This document shows positions 16,081 to 25,329 of a DNA stretch of 33,695 nt, piece by piece; the stretch's first letter is position 1; each line of letters begins with the position of its first letter. The stretch is taken from positions 1 to 33,695 of the IMG/VR virus record IMGVR_UViG_3300035698_007183; one strand, given 5' to 3'. The notes below the pieces were generated by a model. That model had not been told where the DNA came from and made no database searches. It worked only from the letters and a program-made list of their open reading frames with translations. The position numbers and the translations under genes are program-made. This stretch comes from a virus.

Positions 16081-16296
16081 ATGATAGGCAGACTTAAGCA
16101 TTCTCTAAAAGAAAAATGTTCAGAATGCGGGAAAGTTCTTCAGCTTAGAGTTAGAGATATTAAATCAATACTAAAAGGAATAGAGGTAATAATACCGGAA
16201 GAATATATTTGCTGTTCTGATGAAAACTGTGGCTATGAAAGAGATGTTGAACAAAAAAGAAGAAGAATACAAAGAGAGGATATTTCTATGGAATAA
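16081..16296 (+). CDS. Small zinc-ribbon-like protein
   Basis: A 71-aa protein starting behind AAAAAGGAA, 14 nt after the upstream stop. It has CSEC (C13, C16) and, about 40 residues later, CCSDENC (two Cys spaced like a CxxC half-site), so a single zinc-binding ribbon is likely. The C-terminus is Arg-rich (KRRRIQRED). Zinc ribbons bind nucleic acid or stabilise small proteins; its role between chaperone-like and tail genes is unclear. Confidence 0.6.
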   Translation: MIGRLKHSLKEKCSECGKVLQLRVRDIKSILKGIEVIIPEEYICCSDENCGYERDVEQKRRRIQREDISME

Positions 16297-16325
16297 AAAT
16301 CTATGTTATTTTGAAGGAGAATGTT

Positions 16326-17213
16326 ATGACACCTACGGCGAAGCAACTCGCAAATAAACTTGACGGAATACGAGAGTTTCAAAATGCCGCAAAAGGAATT
16401 CTTGGAAATACAACACATGGCATAATTGGTTCTTTGTGTAAACAGATAAAAAACGATTTCGGAAATGTTATTTATAAAGGATTAGCTCACTACGTAAAGT
16501 CGGGTCAATGGTTTGATGCCTCGAATAGAAAATATGAAGATTTTGGATATTCAAAAGCGAGTAATTCTATGGGGGTATTTTTCGAAAGAGGCTTATTTGG
16601 AGAATATGACTCTAAACCAACGGCAGACAGACCATTTTTAAAAGGAGAGTTTGATAGAATATTAGAAGACTATAAAACCGAATATGAAAGCGGGACAGAA
16701 ATTAAAACCCAGCTTGAGGGAAGAACAGACCTATCTATAGGAAAAGTTCGGCTTATGGGAGAAGTAAATATTGGGAGTGCAGATGTCCGCAGAGCCGCTG
16801 CTTATAAAATAGCAAGAAAAATGAACCATCTTCTTTATGTAATGACTAGACAAAAGAAAAATCTAGGAAGTCCAAGAACACAGTTTCTTTTTGTACGAGC
16901 AGACGTGTTTTCTCACATAAAAGACGAGTTTATTGAAGAAATACTTGCTCCTAAAATTAAAAGCGCACTTGGTATAAAAGTATATAAGTATAACAAAATA
17001 ACAAAGGTTACTACTCTTAAAATAATGATACACTTTAGTAAAATAATAAATGCAATGGATGATATGTTCGGATATCTTGCAAACATGTATCATTATAATG
17101 AAAATGTATGGGATTTAAGCAAGAATGATATCAAAAAGTTCTTTGCTTTCATGCAAAAAGCGGGAGGAAAAGGTTCTACTATTGGATTCGCACCAAAAAA
17201 TGAAAGAAAATAA
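16326..17213 (+). CDS. Hypothetical protein upstream of membrane protein
   Basis: A 295-aa protein. The start at 16326 is chosen because GAAGGAGA lies about 7 nt upstream; a TTG at 16311 would overlap that site. The protein is mixed alpha/beta and basic, with a central segment RRAAAYKIARKMNHLLYVMTR and a Lys-rich end. I recognise no family. The position before the tape measure module suggests a tail-related or DNA-contacting role, but nothing specific supports either. Confidence 0.6.
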   Translation: MTPTAKQLANKLDGIREFQNAAKGILGNTTHGIIGSLCKQIKNDFGNVIYKGLAHYVKSGQWFDASNRKYEDFGYSKASNSMGVFFERGLFGEYDSKPTADRPFLKGEFDRILEDYKTEYESGTEIKTQLEGRTDLSIGKVRLMGEVNIGSADVRRAAAYKIARKMNHLLYVMTRQKKNLGSPRTQFLFVRADVFSHIKDEFIEEILAPKIKSALGIKVYKYNKITKVTTLKIMIHFSKIINAMDDMFGYLANMYHYNENVWDLSKNDIKKFFAFMQKAGGKGSTIGFAPKNERK

Positions 17214-17238
17214 TAATAAGAAAAAAAGGAGAAATAAG

Positions 17239-17607
17239 ATGAATTTTAAAGGTCGTGCACGAATGATATTTGCCCTCTTGGGCGGAGTTATATTTTTAAT
17301 AGCACAAGCTGTTTTTCCAGAAATTCCATTTACAGAAGAACAAACAGTTTTATTTATGGGTATATTAGCAGCCTACATCCTAGGTGAAGGTATTGGTGGT
17401 ATAGTAATAAAGGAAAACTTACTCGATGTATTAAAGTCACAAAAATTCCAAGCCCTAATCGCTGGTCTTTTGGTTTCAGTGGCTAAAGCTTTCTTCCCCA
17501 ATTTTCCTATTGCAGATGCCCAATTACAAGCACTTGTAATCGCTTTGATGGCATTTATCGTAGGTTCAGGAGTAACAAAACTTAGCTATGCTATGAGTCA
17601 CAAATAA
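17239..17607 (+). CDS. Duplicated small membrane protein (holin-like)
   Basis: A 122-aa protein starting at the ATG 10 nt after AAAGGAGA; an upstream start at 17125 would overlap the previous gene heavily and is rejected. It has four predicted membrane segments in two repeats: residues ~8-53 and ~70-115 each read hydrophobic helix, then FP.(I/F)PF/I with acidic/Gln residues, then hydrophobic helix ending in a Gly-rich turn (YILGEGIGG and FIVGSGV). The repeats suggest an internal duplication of a two-helix unit. Size and topology fit a holin or another small inner-membrane protein, though no lysin gene is next to it. A strong terminator follows. Confidence 0.6.
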   Translation: MNFKGRARMIFALLGGVIFLIAQAVFPEIPFTEEQTVLFMGILAAYILGEGIGGIVIKENLLDVLKSQKFQALIAGLLVSVAKAFFPNFPIADAQLQALVIALMAFIVGSGVTKLSYAMSHK

Positions 17608-17625
17608 TCATTTTGTTTTAAAAGT

Positions 17626-17655
17626 AGTGGGGCGGTTTATCCGCCCCACTTTTTC
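17626..17655 (+). terminator. Intrinsic terminator
   Basis: A perfect 10-bp GC-rich stem AGTGGGGCGG/CCGCCCCACT with a 5-nt loop and TTTT after the stem. It ends the membrane-protein transcript; the RusA-like gene starts 10 nt later, so its ribosome binding site is just past the terminator. Confidence 0.88.
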
Positions 17656-17665
17656 GGGAGAAGGC

Positions 17666-18097
17666 ATGAAGAAAATAAAAATTAGTATTACAAATGAAGC
17701 CATAAGAGCTTATACCAAACATTATTTTAAGAAACATCCTAGAAGAACTAAAGTTCCAATCACAAAGCCAATACCACCAAGTTTGAATAAATGGATGATT
17801 ATGAAAAGATACCAAATGAACAATGAGAAAAAATTGTGGAAGGAATTCGGCGAATGGATAGTGAAAAGAAATAAATTAGAAAATATGCAAATAGAAAAAT
17901 GTACTATTGTTATCGAGTACTTTTTTGGAGATAAGAGGAAACATGACAGTGACAATTATACCCCAAAGAATCTGTTTGATGCATTTACAAGTTCTGGACT
18001 TCTGATTGATGACGATTTTAAACATGTAGAATCTTTAACTATAAAAGGTAATTATTCTAAGGAAAATCCCAGAACAGAAATAACATTTATCTATTAA
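17666..18097 (+). CDS. RusA-like Holliday junction resolvase
   Basis: A 143-aa protein. The start at 17666 follows GGGAGAAGG; a longer frame from 17627 would begin inside the terminator. RusA resolvases cut four-way DNA junctions as dimers using conserved acidic residues. Visible signatures: PPSLNKW around residue 38, KRKHDSDNYTPKN with D94, D96, N97 and K101, FDA (D105), and LIDDD (D115-D117). Length is typical (RusA is ~120 aa). It begins an accessory island before the tape measure gene, and such resolvases usually act in replication or packaging, so a tail-gene location is unusual. Confidence 0.85.
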   Translation: MKKIKISITNEAIRAYTKHYFKKHPRRTKVPITKPIPPSLNKWMIMKRYQMNNEKKLWKEFGEWIVKRNKLENMQIEKCTIVIEYFFGDKRKHDSDNYTPKNLFDAFTSSGLLIDDDFKHVESLTIKGNYSKENPRTEITFIY

Positions 18098-18108
18098 AGG
18101 AAATTAAA

Positions 18109-18822
18109 ATGATAAGCGGAATTTACTGTATAGAAAATATAATTAATAATAAAAAGTATATAGGTCAAGGAATAAATGTAAAAAGAAGGATGAAGACTAA
18201 TCACAAGGAAATTATTGTACTAAACAACGCAGTAGATAAATACGGAGAAATAAATTTTAAACGATATATAATAGAATATTGCGATACAAATAAATTAAAT
18301 TGTTTAGAACAGTATTATATAAAGAGATTTCATTCTCACGTTTCAGATAACGGATATAATATTTCTTGGGGTGGTGGCACTCCTATGAAAGGGAGAAAAC
18401 ACTCAGAAGAAACAAAAAAGAAAATAGGAATAAAAGGAAAAGGAAGAAAGCATTCGGAAGAATCAAAAAGAAAAATGAGAGAAAATCATCCAGATTGTAA
18501 TGGAAAAAACAATAATTTTTACGGAATGTCTCATAACAATGGGTGGAAGAAAGAAAAAAGAAAAGACATGCTAGGAAAAAACAATCCTTCTTTTGGAAAA
18601 AAAAGGAATAACTCTTCTTCCAATTATTTAGGAGTATACTTCCATAAAAGAGATTTTTGCTGGCAAGTATCTGTTAGCAAAAATGGTAAACTTATATATG
18701 TAGGCTCTTTTCCAAAAGAATCAGAGGCAGCAATAGCCTATGATGATTTTATACTAAAAAACAAACTAAAAAATCCGTTAAATTTCCCGAAAGAAATATC
18801 AAAGGAGATTTGCAATGCCTAG
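18109..18822 (+). CDS. GIY-YIG homing endonuclease with NUMOD3 and AP2 modules (1)
   Basis: A 237-aa endonuclease starting 11 nt after the RusA-like gene behind AAGGAAA. GIY at 4-6 and YIG at 17-19, Arg26/27 and catalytic Glu67 (CLEQYY) define the nuclease. Residues ~92-165 carry NUMOD3-type DNA-binding repeats (GRKHSEETKKK, GKNNPSFGK). Residues ~171-226 form an AP2-like DNA-binding domain (NYLGVYF..WQVSV..GKLIYVGSF..EAAIAYD). It ends in TAG and its end overlaps the recombinase start by 8 nt. It would make a double-strand break that drives its own spread. Confidence 0.9.
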   Translation: MISGIYCIENIINNKKYIGQGINVKRRMKTNHKEIIVLNNAVDKYGEINFKRYIIEYCDTNKLNCLEQYYIKRFHSHVSDNGYNISWGGGTPMKGRKHSEETKKKIGIKGKGRKHSEESKRKMRENHPDCNGKNNNFYGMSHNNGWKKEKRKDMLGKNNPSFGKKRNNSSSNYLGVYFHKRDFCWQVSVSKNGKLIYVGSFPKESEAAIAYDDFILKNKLKNPLNFPKEISKEICNA

Positions 18823-19816
18823 AAAAACAGCAAGAAAAATAATTACATCAAAGAAACTAACAAAGAAAATTAATCCCGACAATAAGAAATTAGTAGAAAA
18901 TTTTCTGAGAGATAAATCTATTAGAACTAGCGATACAACAATTGTCGTATATGAAAGTAATTTAAATATTTTCTTCGTGTGGAATTTACAAAATAATGAA
19001 AATAAAAAATTTACAGATATTAGAAAAATAGAATTCTCAAACTTTTTTTCATATGCTTCATCTGAACTTGGATTGGGCTCTTCTAGATTAAATAATTTGC
19101 GAAGTACCTTATCTTCTTTATCAAATTTCTTAGAAAAGTTTTACGATGAAGAATATCCCGATTTTAGAAATGTGATTTTAAAAGTTATTGAATCTGCACC
19201 AAAAGAGATGCGTAGAAAAAAAGCTATACTTAGCGATGAGCAAGTGGATAAACTTTTATCTCATTTAGAGAAAACCAATACACAGAGGGCGTGTTGGTTA
19301 GCCCTAGCAATTACAAGTGGAGCCAGATTTACAGAACTTTTAAATTTTGAATGTGATTTAATAGACGAAAATAGAATGGCTTTTGGAGATATATTCCTAG
19401 AAACAACACGAGAAATAAAAACAAAGGGCAGGGGAAAATCAGGTAAAATGATATATAAGTATATTTTACGTGATAAATTTTTACCTTATTATAGAAGTTG
19501 GGTGAAAGAACGGGAAAAAATTTTAAAGAAAAAAGGTTTAGAACACAACAATCTTTTTATAAAAGTAGACGGCAACCCTGCTACACCTGCGACAATTTAT
19601 GGTTGGGTTGCAAGTTTTGAAAAATATTTAGGAGTACCATTTTATACTCATGCGTTGAGGCACTATCTTACAACCCTTCTTTCCAAAAAAAATATACCCC
19701 CTACAATAATTAAAGAGATATTCGGGTGGGGTGATTTGACTATGGTGGGAATTTATAACGATGAAACAGCCGCCAGTATGACCTGCCCCGAACTTGAAAA
19801 TTTGAAAGGATTATAA
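18815..19816 (+). CDS. Tyrosine recombinase (integrase/XerC-like)
   Basis: A 333-aa site-specific recombinase behind AAAGGAG. Residues ~25-125 form an N-terminal SAM-like DNA-binding domain; the catalytic domain begins near 138. Active-site set: Arg171 (SGARFTELL), Lys in the following beta-turn (203-211), His279 and Arg282 (HALRH), Trp305 (GWGD), Tyr314 (GIYND). All catalytic positions are present, so it is probably active. It overlaps an endonuclease gene upstream by 8 nt and shares its stop A with the next start. No attachment site or repressor is visible here, so it may serve in dimer resolution, integration, or movement of the island. Confidence 0.88.
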   Translation: MPRKTARKIITSKKLTKKINPDNKKLVENFLRDKSIRTSDTTIVVYESNLNIFFVWNLQNNENKKFTDIRKIEFSNFFSYASSELGLGSSRLNNLRSTLSSLSNFLEKFYDEEYPDFRNVILKVIESAPKEMRRKKAILSDEQVDKLLSHLEKTNTQRACWLALAITSGARFTELLNFECDLIDENRMAFGDIFLETTREIKTKGRGKSGKMIYKYILRDKFLPYYRSWVKEREKILKKKGLEHNNLFIKVDGNPATPATIYGWVASFEKYLGVPFYTHALRHYLTTLLSKKNIPPTIIKEIFGWGDLTMVGIYNDETAASMTCPELENLKGL

Positions 19817-20643
19817 TGGATAATTTTTCAAAAGAATCCGGAATATATTGTTTTGAGAATATTGTTAACAATAAAAAATATATAGGGCAAGCAATAGATT
19901 TAAATCAAAGAGTAAAACAACATTTAAGAGATTTAAAATCGGAGAGAGACTTCTCCATTTTATTACAAAGAGCATGGAAAAAATACGGGAAAGAAAACTT
20001 TAATATATTTATTATTAAATTTTGCAAAATAGAACTTTTAAATAAAAAAGAAATATATTATATAAAAAAATTTAAATCTTTAAGCCGTGAAAATGGTTAT
20101 AATATTTCTCCGGGTGGAGGGGTAATGAAAGGAAGCAATCATCCAAATTTTGGAAAACATCCTTCAGAAGAAACTCGAAAAAAAATGTCTAACTCTCAAA
20201 AAGGAAGAAAACATAGTGAAGAAACAAAGAAAAAACTCTCAAGTGTTTTATTTGGACATTCTGTATCCAAAAAAACAAGAGATAAAATAAGCAATAAACT
20301 AAAGGGCGTAAAGAGAAATCCTCTTTCGGAAAAACATAAAGCAAAAATATCTAAAAGCAATACTGGAAAAATAATACCGAAAAAATCTATAGAAAAAATG
20401 AGATATTCTCAATTATGTGGTAAAAAAACTAAAAAGAATAGAACCAGCAACTATAAAGGAGTTTCTTTTGAAAAAGGTTTAAGAAAAAAACCTTGGAAAG
20501 CTCAAATTCAAATAAAAGGAAAAAACAAAAACATAGGAAGATTTTCTACAGAAATAGACGCAGCTATTGCTTTTGATAAATATGTATGGGATTTATTTCA
20601 TGATACACTGAAATTAAATTTCCCTTCTACTGACAATATATAA
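19816..20643 (+). CDS. GIY-YIG homing endonuclease with NUMOD3 and AP2 modules (2)
   Basis: A 275-aa endonuclease whose ATG overlaps the recombinase stop (TAATG), so it is probably translated by re-initiation. GIY at ~9-11 and YIG at ~22-24, catalytic Glu79 (NKKEIYY). Several NUMOD3 repeats follow (residues ~105-210, units like GRKHSEETKKKLS and GVKRNPLSEKHKAK), then an AP2-like domain (residues ~216-270, NYKGVSFEKG..WKAQI..GRFSTEIDAAIAFD). It shares its layout with the 18109 protein but has more repeats, so the two are probably diverged relatives flanking the recombinase. Confidence 0.9.
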   Translation: MDNFSKESGIYCFENIVNNKKYIGQAIDLNQRVKQHLRDLKSERDFSILLQRAWKKYGKENFNIFIIKFCKIELLNKKEIYYIKKFKSLSRENGYNISPGGGVMKGSNHPNFGKHPSEETRKKMSNSQKGRKHSEETKKKLSSVLFGHSVSKKTRDKISNKLKGVKRNPLSEKHKAKISKSNTGKIIPKKSIEKMRYSQLCGKKTKKNRTSNYKGVSFEKGLRKKPWKAQIQIKGKNKNIGRFSTEIDAAIAFDKYVWDLFHDTLKLNFPSTDNI

Positions 20644-20711
20644 AAAACTGGAGAATTTAAAAATATAAGATAAAATAACTTTCACATAATACTTTATAAA
20701 GGAGGTCTTAC

Positions 20712-23700
20712 ATGGCAACTAATGAAATTAAAATTCCTGTTGGCTTAGACATGCAAGCGGAAGATTTTCTATCAAAGTTTAAAGATTTACAAAAAAACAT
20801 TGTAAGCAATCCTTTTAAAGTAAATATAGAAGCTGTTATGGGTACTAATGTGAAAGATACCGACGACTTCCTAAAAACTGTTGGGGGAAGTGTAGACCAA
20901 TTATCTAAAGTTCGAGTTGAATATAAAAATTTTACAGACCAATTAACCGGAGAAGAGCTTTCTTACGCAAGTAAACAAGTAATGACTTTTAAAGATAGCC
21001 TTGGTTTATTGGTGGAAGTAGAAAGAGATATTAATAAAGAAAAAATAGCAACAGCCAATGCCCTAGAAGATATTGTACCTAAAGGGAGCACAAGTGCGGT
21101 CATTGATATGGGAAAAGCTTCAACCCAACTCAGCAAACAGTTTAACAATATGTCCAAAGAAGTCAAAACTACTGGAAAAAATATAGATACATTCTTATCC
21201 AAATCAGAAAACATGTCTGGAAAAGAAGTTGAAAATGCTAGAGAAATAGCTTTGTCAATTAGAGAAAAAATAAAAGCATATGATGACCTTGCAACAGCCC
21301 AAAGTCCAAATATGGAATTGGTCAAAAAATCATCCGATGCAATAAAAGAACAGGCAAAAGCATTTGGCATTGCTGAAGCTGCAACCAAAAGAGGAGCTAA
21401 TGCTGTTAAAAATTGGACTGACACTATAAAAACGTCCATGAAACAAACTATTTCATATGCTCTTACTATAGGATTAGTACGTAGTGCTCAAAGAATGTTA
21501 AATGATGGAATCAAATATGCTATTGAATTAAACAAAGAGATGATTAAAATTCAAGTTCTTCAAGCTCAAGGAGCCCAAACACCAGAAGAAATTCGTAGTT
21601 TGGCTCAATCTTACAATGAACTTGCTAAAGAGTTAGGAGCAACAACATTAGAAGTTGCAAAGGGTAGTGTTGAGTGGTTAAGACAGGGTAAGACTATAAC
21701 AGAAACTACAGAACTACTTAGAGCCTCAACAATTCTTGGAAAACTTGGTAACTTGTCTCTTGCAGAATCAACAGAATATCTAACATCAACTGTTAATTCA
21801 TACAAGTTGGAAACAAAAGATGTTATTGGTGTTGTTGATAAACTTATTGCAGTAGATAATAAGAGTGCTACCAGCGCAAAAGAAATGGCTACAGCGCTTA
21901 GATATGCGGCTGCGGCCGCTGATGAGGCTGGAGTATCTCTAGAACAGCTTATCTCCTATATTGCAACAGTATCAGCTGTAACAAGACAAAACGCAGAATC
22001 AATAGGACAAGGTTTTAAAACAATATTCACCCGTATGGAAGATATTAAAGCTGGTGCAATTGACGAAGACGGTATTGGAATAAACAATGTTGAGATGGCT
22101 TTGAAACGTGTTAAAATAGAACTTAGAGATACGGATACAAGTATTAGAGATATGGGTGATGTATTAGAAGAAGTTTCGAAAAAATGGGAAACTCTAAACG
22201 ATATCGAACAAGCAAATATCGCTAAAGCTATAGCGGGTGTAAGACAACGAAACTCGTTTATTGTTCTTATGCAAAATATGGATATGGCTCTAGAGCTACA
22301 AAGCGAACAGTTCACGTCAGCGGGAATTGCTTCTGACAGATATCGAATTTATATGGAGGGGCTAGAGGCAGCCCAAAATAGATTTAAAGCTTCTATAGAA
22401 TCTTTATGGCAATCTGGTATATCAAGTGGATTAATAAAATTCTTTGTGGATTCCGGTATATATGTAGTTGAACTAATAAATAATCTGGGCGGATTAAATA
22501 TAGTGCTCCCTGTTACCATTGCGCTTTTTGCCGCTTTTAATATTACCTCTATTATTTCAAATTTTGAATCTCTAGCTTATTCAATAAGAAGTATAACTTA
22601 TCTTCTCAAAGGACTAAATGCCGCAAACGCAGCAGTAACGGGTACTTTGTTAATAGAAGCGGGAGTATTAGTTCCGCTAATAGCTATACTTGCTGCTGTA
22701 GCTGGAGGAATATATTTATTAGCTACAGCCAATGAAAGGGCAGAAAAATCTTTCCAAAAATCAACTGCTGCTATAAAAGAAAACCTAAACGCAATAAAAA
22801 ATTATAAAGACAGTGTTGAAGCTACAGAAGAACTTATTAAAAAATTTAAAGAATTAGAGGCTAAAGGTACTTCTAAAACAGCCGAAGAAGCAAAAGAGTT
22901 CCTTAAAGTTCAACAAGAATTATATTCATTATATCCCTCTCTATCAGGACAATGGGATGAAAATCTTAATTTCCTCGTTGATGCAAAAACATTAGAAGAA
23001 GAAATTTTGGGAATACAAGAGCAACAACTTGATATATTGAAAAAGCAAAACGCAGAAGATTCTAAACAATATATAAAAGACGCTGCAAGACTACTAAAAC
23101 AAAAAACAAAACAACGAGACATACTTCAAGAACAAAAAGATACAGGGAAAAAGGAAGTTAGAACTCGAACTGGCACAACAATGGTTGGCATGACGGAAGA
23201 AGAAGTAGAGGAAAATAGAAAAAATCTTAATGCAGCCAATCGTGATATTAGTTTAATAACAAAAGAGATTGAAAATACATTTGGTAGTCTTCCGGAAGTT
23301 ATAAGAGAAAAAACAGAATCTATGATACAAAATATGGTTTTTCTACCAGCAGAGTTGAAAGAAAGACTGCGGGGTGTTTTCGATGAGGTAAAAGAGATTG
23401 TCGAAGAAGAGCCCGAAGAAGACATTACTTTTGCTTGGGAATCCCAAATGGCAGCACTAGAACAACTGGCAGAAAGTTATAACAAAATTACAGATGCCGC
23501 CTTAGAATATGGGAATAAATCTCCCGAAGCTTTTGCTGCTGTAAAAGATGCCGGGTTAGAGCTATCTGAATTTTTAAGCTCAGACGGAACAATTAATTTA
23601 GACCTTCTTGAAAGACAAACCAATGAAAACGTATCTAATATAATTAAAAACTATGAGGCTTGGATTTCTTCTGGTGCAAAAGTTTCAGAAGGAGTAAAAG

Positions 23701-25175
23701 CAGCATTCGAATCAATAATCAAAAGTACACAATCGGCGGTTAATACATACGATGTTTTTGGTACAAAAGTATCTGAAGGTGTATTTTTAGATTTAGCCAA
23801 TCAAGCATCTACTGCTTTATGGCAGGTTATGTCTGACGCAGGTCAAGCTACTGTTGTGGTAGAGGGTATGGCTCTCACGAGTGCAGATGCAATATATAAT
23901 TTTGTTGCCGCATATCCGAATTCTATATCAGCGTTGATAGACGCAGTTGTAGCAATAAGCGGGAACGGCGCTTTAGCTGTTCAGCAACAATGGGCTGGAA
24001 TTGCTAATATGATAGGGCAGTTTGGTGGAAGTCCCGGATTTACCGCTCCGAAAATAACAGCACCCGCTTCTTCAGGTGGCGGAGGAAGTAGTGGAGAATC
24101 TATTGAAAAGAAGAGAATTGACGCTGAAATAAAATCTCTTGATAGAAAGAAGGACAGACTTGATGACCAACTTGACAATTATAATAGATATATTGACGCA
24201 CAAAAAAAGTCATTAGAACTTCAAAGAGAAGAAGCTAGATTCACAGATGAGCTTGAGAAGAAAAACCAATCTCTAGCTAAAATGCGTACAGAAATAATCA
24301 TGCTTTCTCTTGATGATAGCGAAGAAGCTAGAAATACGAGATTAGATTTGGAAGAAGAGGCTGCTAATTTAGCAGAAGAAATAGCAGAGGACAGTGAAGA
24401 AAGAAAGTATGACCTTCAAATAGAAGCTCTTGATAAATTACAGGAAAAGTTTGAATTAAAAATTAAAAAACAATTAGACAGTATTGACGATGTAATAAGC
24501 AGACTGAGAGACGAATCATCAGAACTTAAAAATGTTAGTGGTGGTGCAGTATCAGCCGGAAATGCGTTTACTGATATGGGACAGGCAGGAGTAAGTGCTG
24601 CTGACAAAGTAATGGGAGGATTGAAAGGTATTGGAGATGCAACAGATGCACAAAAAGACAAACTGCGGGATTACATAACCGCCCTTCAAGATGTAAAAAC
24701 TGAAGCCTCTCTTGTTGACCAAATGGCACAAACCACATTAAATAGAATGTTAAACATTGTTTCCGTTGCAGCAACATATAGTAATCTAATATCTACATGG
24801 GGAAGGTATGCTCAAGACCGTCCGTGGGCTTACCACGACGGCGGAACTGTAGAATCTCACCATGACGGAAGCTTTGCTGGAAATTTAAGGTCTAATGAGG
24901 TATTTTCAAAATTGTTAGAAGGCGAATATGTTTCTACAGAAAGTCAGATGGATAATTTTATGAAAAACATATTGCCTAAAATAGCGCAATATCCAGTCAC
25001 AAACCCCGCAAACAGTGGTCAAACTGGCGATACAACATTCAACATGGAAGTCAATGTTGATGGTTCTCTCGACAAAAGCGTTCTTCCAGAACTTAAGAAT
25101 TCTGTATTAGAAGAAGTGAATAAAGCTCTGAAAGTAAGAGGGGTTAAGAGAACTGCTACAAGTCTTAGTATATAA
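20712..25175 (+). CDS. Tail tape measure protein (1487 aa)
   Basis: By far the longest gene in the window, behind AAAGGAGG. It resembles the phage tail tape measure family: a helical N-terminus, a conserved core around residues 265-520 (QAQGAQTPEEIRSLAQSYNELAKE, then SAVTRQNAESIGQGFKT and AGVRQRNSFIVLMQNMD), two hydrophobic segments at ~593-616 and ~644-672, long coiled coils at ~680-760 and ~1135-1290, and a flexible GGGGSS linker near 1125. The protein sets tail length and is ejected at infection. At about 1.5 A per residue it suggests a tail near 220 nm. No peptidase or muralytic domain was recognised. A terminator follows immediately. Confidence 0.95.
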   Translation: MATNEIKIPVGLDMQAEDFLSKFKDLQKNIVSNPFKVNIEAVMGTNVKDTDDFLKTVGGSVDQLSKVRVEYKNFTDQLTGEELSYASKQVMTFKDSLGLLVEVERDINKEKIATANALEDIVPKGSTSAVIDMGKASTQLSKQFNNMSKEVKTTGKNIDTFLSKSENMSGKEVENAREIALSIREKIKAYDDLATAQSPNMELVKKSSDAIKEQAKAFGIAEAATKRGANAVKNWTDTIKTSMKQTISYALTIGLVRSAQRMLNDGIKYAIELNKEMIKIQVLQAQGAQTPEEIRSLAQSYNELAKELGATTLEVAKGSVEWLRQGKTITETTELLRASTILGKLGNLSLAESTEYLTSTVNSYKLETKDVIGVVDKLIAVDNKSATSAKEMATALRYAAAAADEAGVSLEQLISYIATVSAVTRQNAESIGQGFKTIFTRMEDIKAGAIDEDGIGINNVEMALKRVKIELRDTDTSIRDMGDVLEEVSKKWETLNDIEQANIAKAIAGVRQRNSFIVLMQNMDMALELQSEQFTSAGIASDRYRIYMEGLEAAQNRFKASIESLWQSGISSGLIKFFVDSGIYVVELINNLGGLNIVLPVTIALFAAFNITSIISNFESLAYSIRSITYLLKGLNAANAAVTGTLLIEAGVLVPLIAILAAVAGGIYLLATANERAEKSFQKSTAAIKENLNAIKNYKDSVEATEELIKKFKELEAKGTSKTAEEAKEFLKVQQELYSLYPSLSGQWDENLNFLVDAKTLEEEILGIQEQQLDILKKQNAEDSKQYIKDAARLLKQKTKQRDILQEQKDTGKKEVRTRTGTTMVGMTEEEVEENRKNLNAANRDISLITKEIENTFGSLPEVIREKTESMIQNMVFLPAELKERLRGVFDEVKEIVEEEPEEDITFAWESQMAALEQLAESYNKITDAALEYGNKSPEAFAAVKDAGLELSEFLSSDGTINLDLLERQTNENVSNIIKNYEAWISSGAKVSEGVKAAFESIIKSTQSAVNTYDVFGTKVSEGVFLDLANQASTALWQVMSDAGQATVVVEGMALTSADAIYNFVAAYPNSISALIDAVVAISGNGALAVQQQWAGIANMIGQFGGSPGFTAPKITAPASSGGGGSSGESIEKKRIDAEIKSLDRKKDRLDDQLDNYNRYIDAQKKSLELQREEARFTDELEKKNQSLAKMRTEIIMLSLDDSEEARNTRLDLEEEAANLAEEIAEDSEERKYDLQIEALDKLQEKFELKIKKQLDSIDDVISRLRDESSELKNVSGGAVSAGNAFTDMGQAGVSAADKVMGGLKGIGDATDAQKDKLRDYITALQDVKTEASLVDQMAQTTLNRMLNIVSVAATYSNLISTWGRYAQDRPWAYHDGGTVESHHDGSFAGNLRSNEVFSKLLEGEYVSTESQMDNFMKNILPKIAQYPVTNPANSGQTGDTTFNMEVNVDGSLDKSVLPELKNSVLEEVNKALKVRGVKRTATSLSI

Positions 25176-25182
25176 AAACAGG

Positions 25183-25212
25183 TAAAGGGCACGATATAAA
25201 ATGTGCCTTTTA
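25183..25212 (+). terminator. Intrinsic terminator after the tape measure gene
   Basis: A 10-bp stem (25183-25192 with 25203-25212, one G.U pair), 10-nt loop and an AT-rich run. It separates the tape measure gene from the third GIY-YIG gene. Confidence 0.7.
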
Positions 25213-25225
25213 TTATGTATAGTAT

Positions 25226-25292
25226 GGGATGGATAGATAAGCATAATTAACTTATTGACAAGAGGTATACTTTCGAATACCTCTTCCATCCC
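25226..25292 (+). other. Predicted three-way-junction RNA upstream of endonuclease gene
   Basis: An outer helix GGGATGG/CCATCCC (25226-25232 with 25286-25292) encloses a small hairpin ATAAG/CTTAT (25237-25241 with 25251-25255) and a perfect 9-bp hairpin AAGAGGTAT/ATACCTCTT (25260-25268 with 25277-25285). It ends 37 nt before the GIY-YIG start. It could be a 5' leader that limits endonuclease translation, an mRNA processing site, or a mobile-element remnant. I matched no known riboswitch or ribozyme motif. Confidence 0.45.
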
Positions 25293-25329
25293 GTTTACAA
25301 TCGAATGTTTATCACGAAAGGATAAAGAT

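Noticed and set aside
16040-16085. Programmed -1 frameshift joining the chaperone-like gene to the zinc-ribbon gene
   Set aside because: The genes are in a -1 relation, but TAA at 16057-16059 closes the -1 frame and no X XXY YYZ heptamer with proper phase was found; the second gene has its own AAGGAA site.
25255-25285. Promoter with TTGACA near 25255
   Set aside because: No matching -10 box lies at 16-18 bp; the bases are part of the predicted junction and hairpin.
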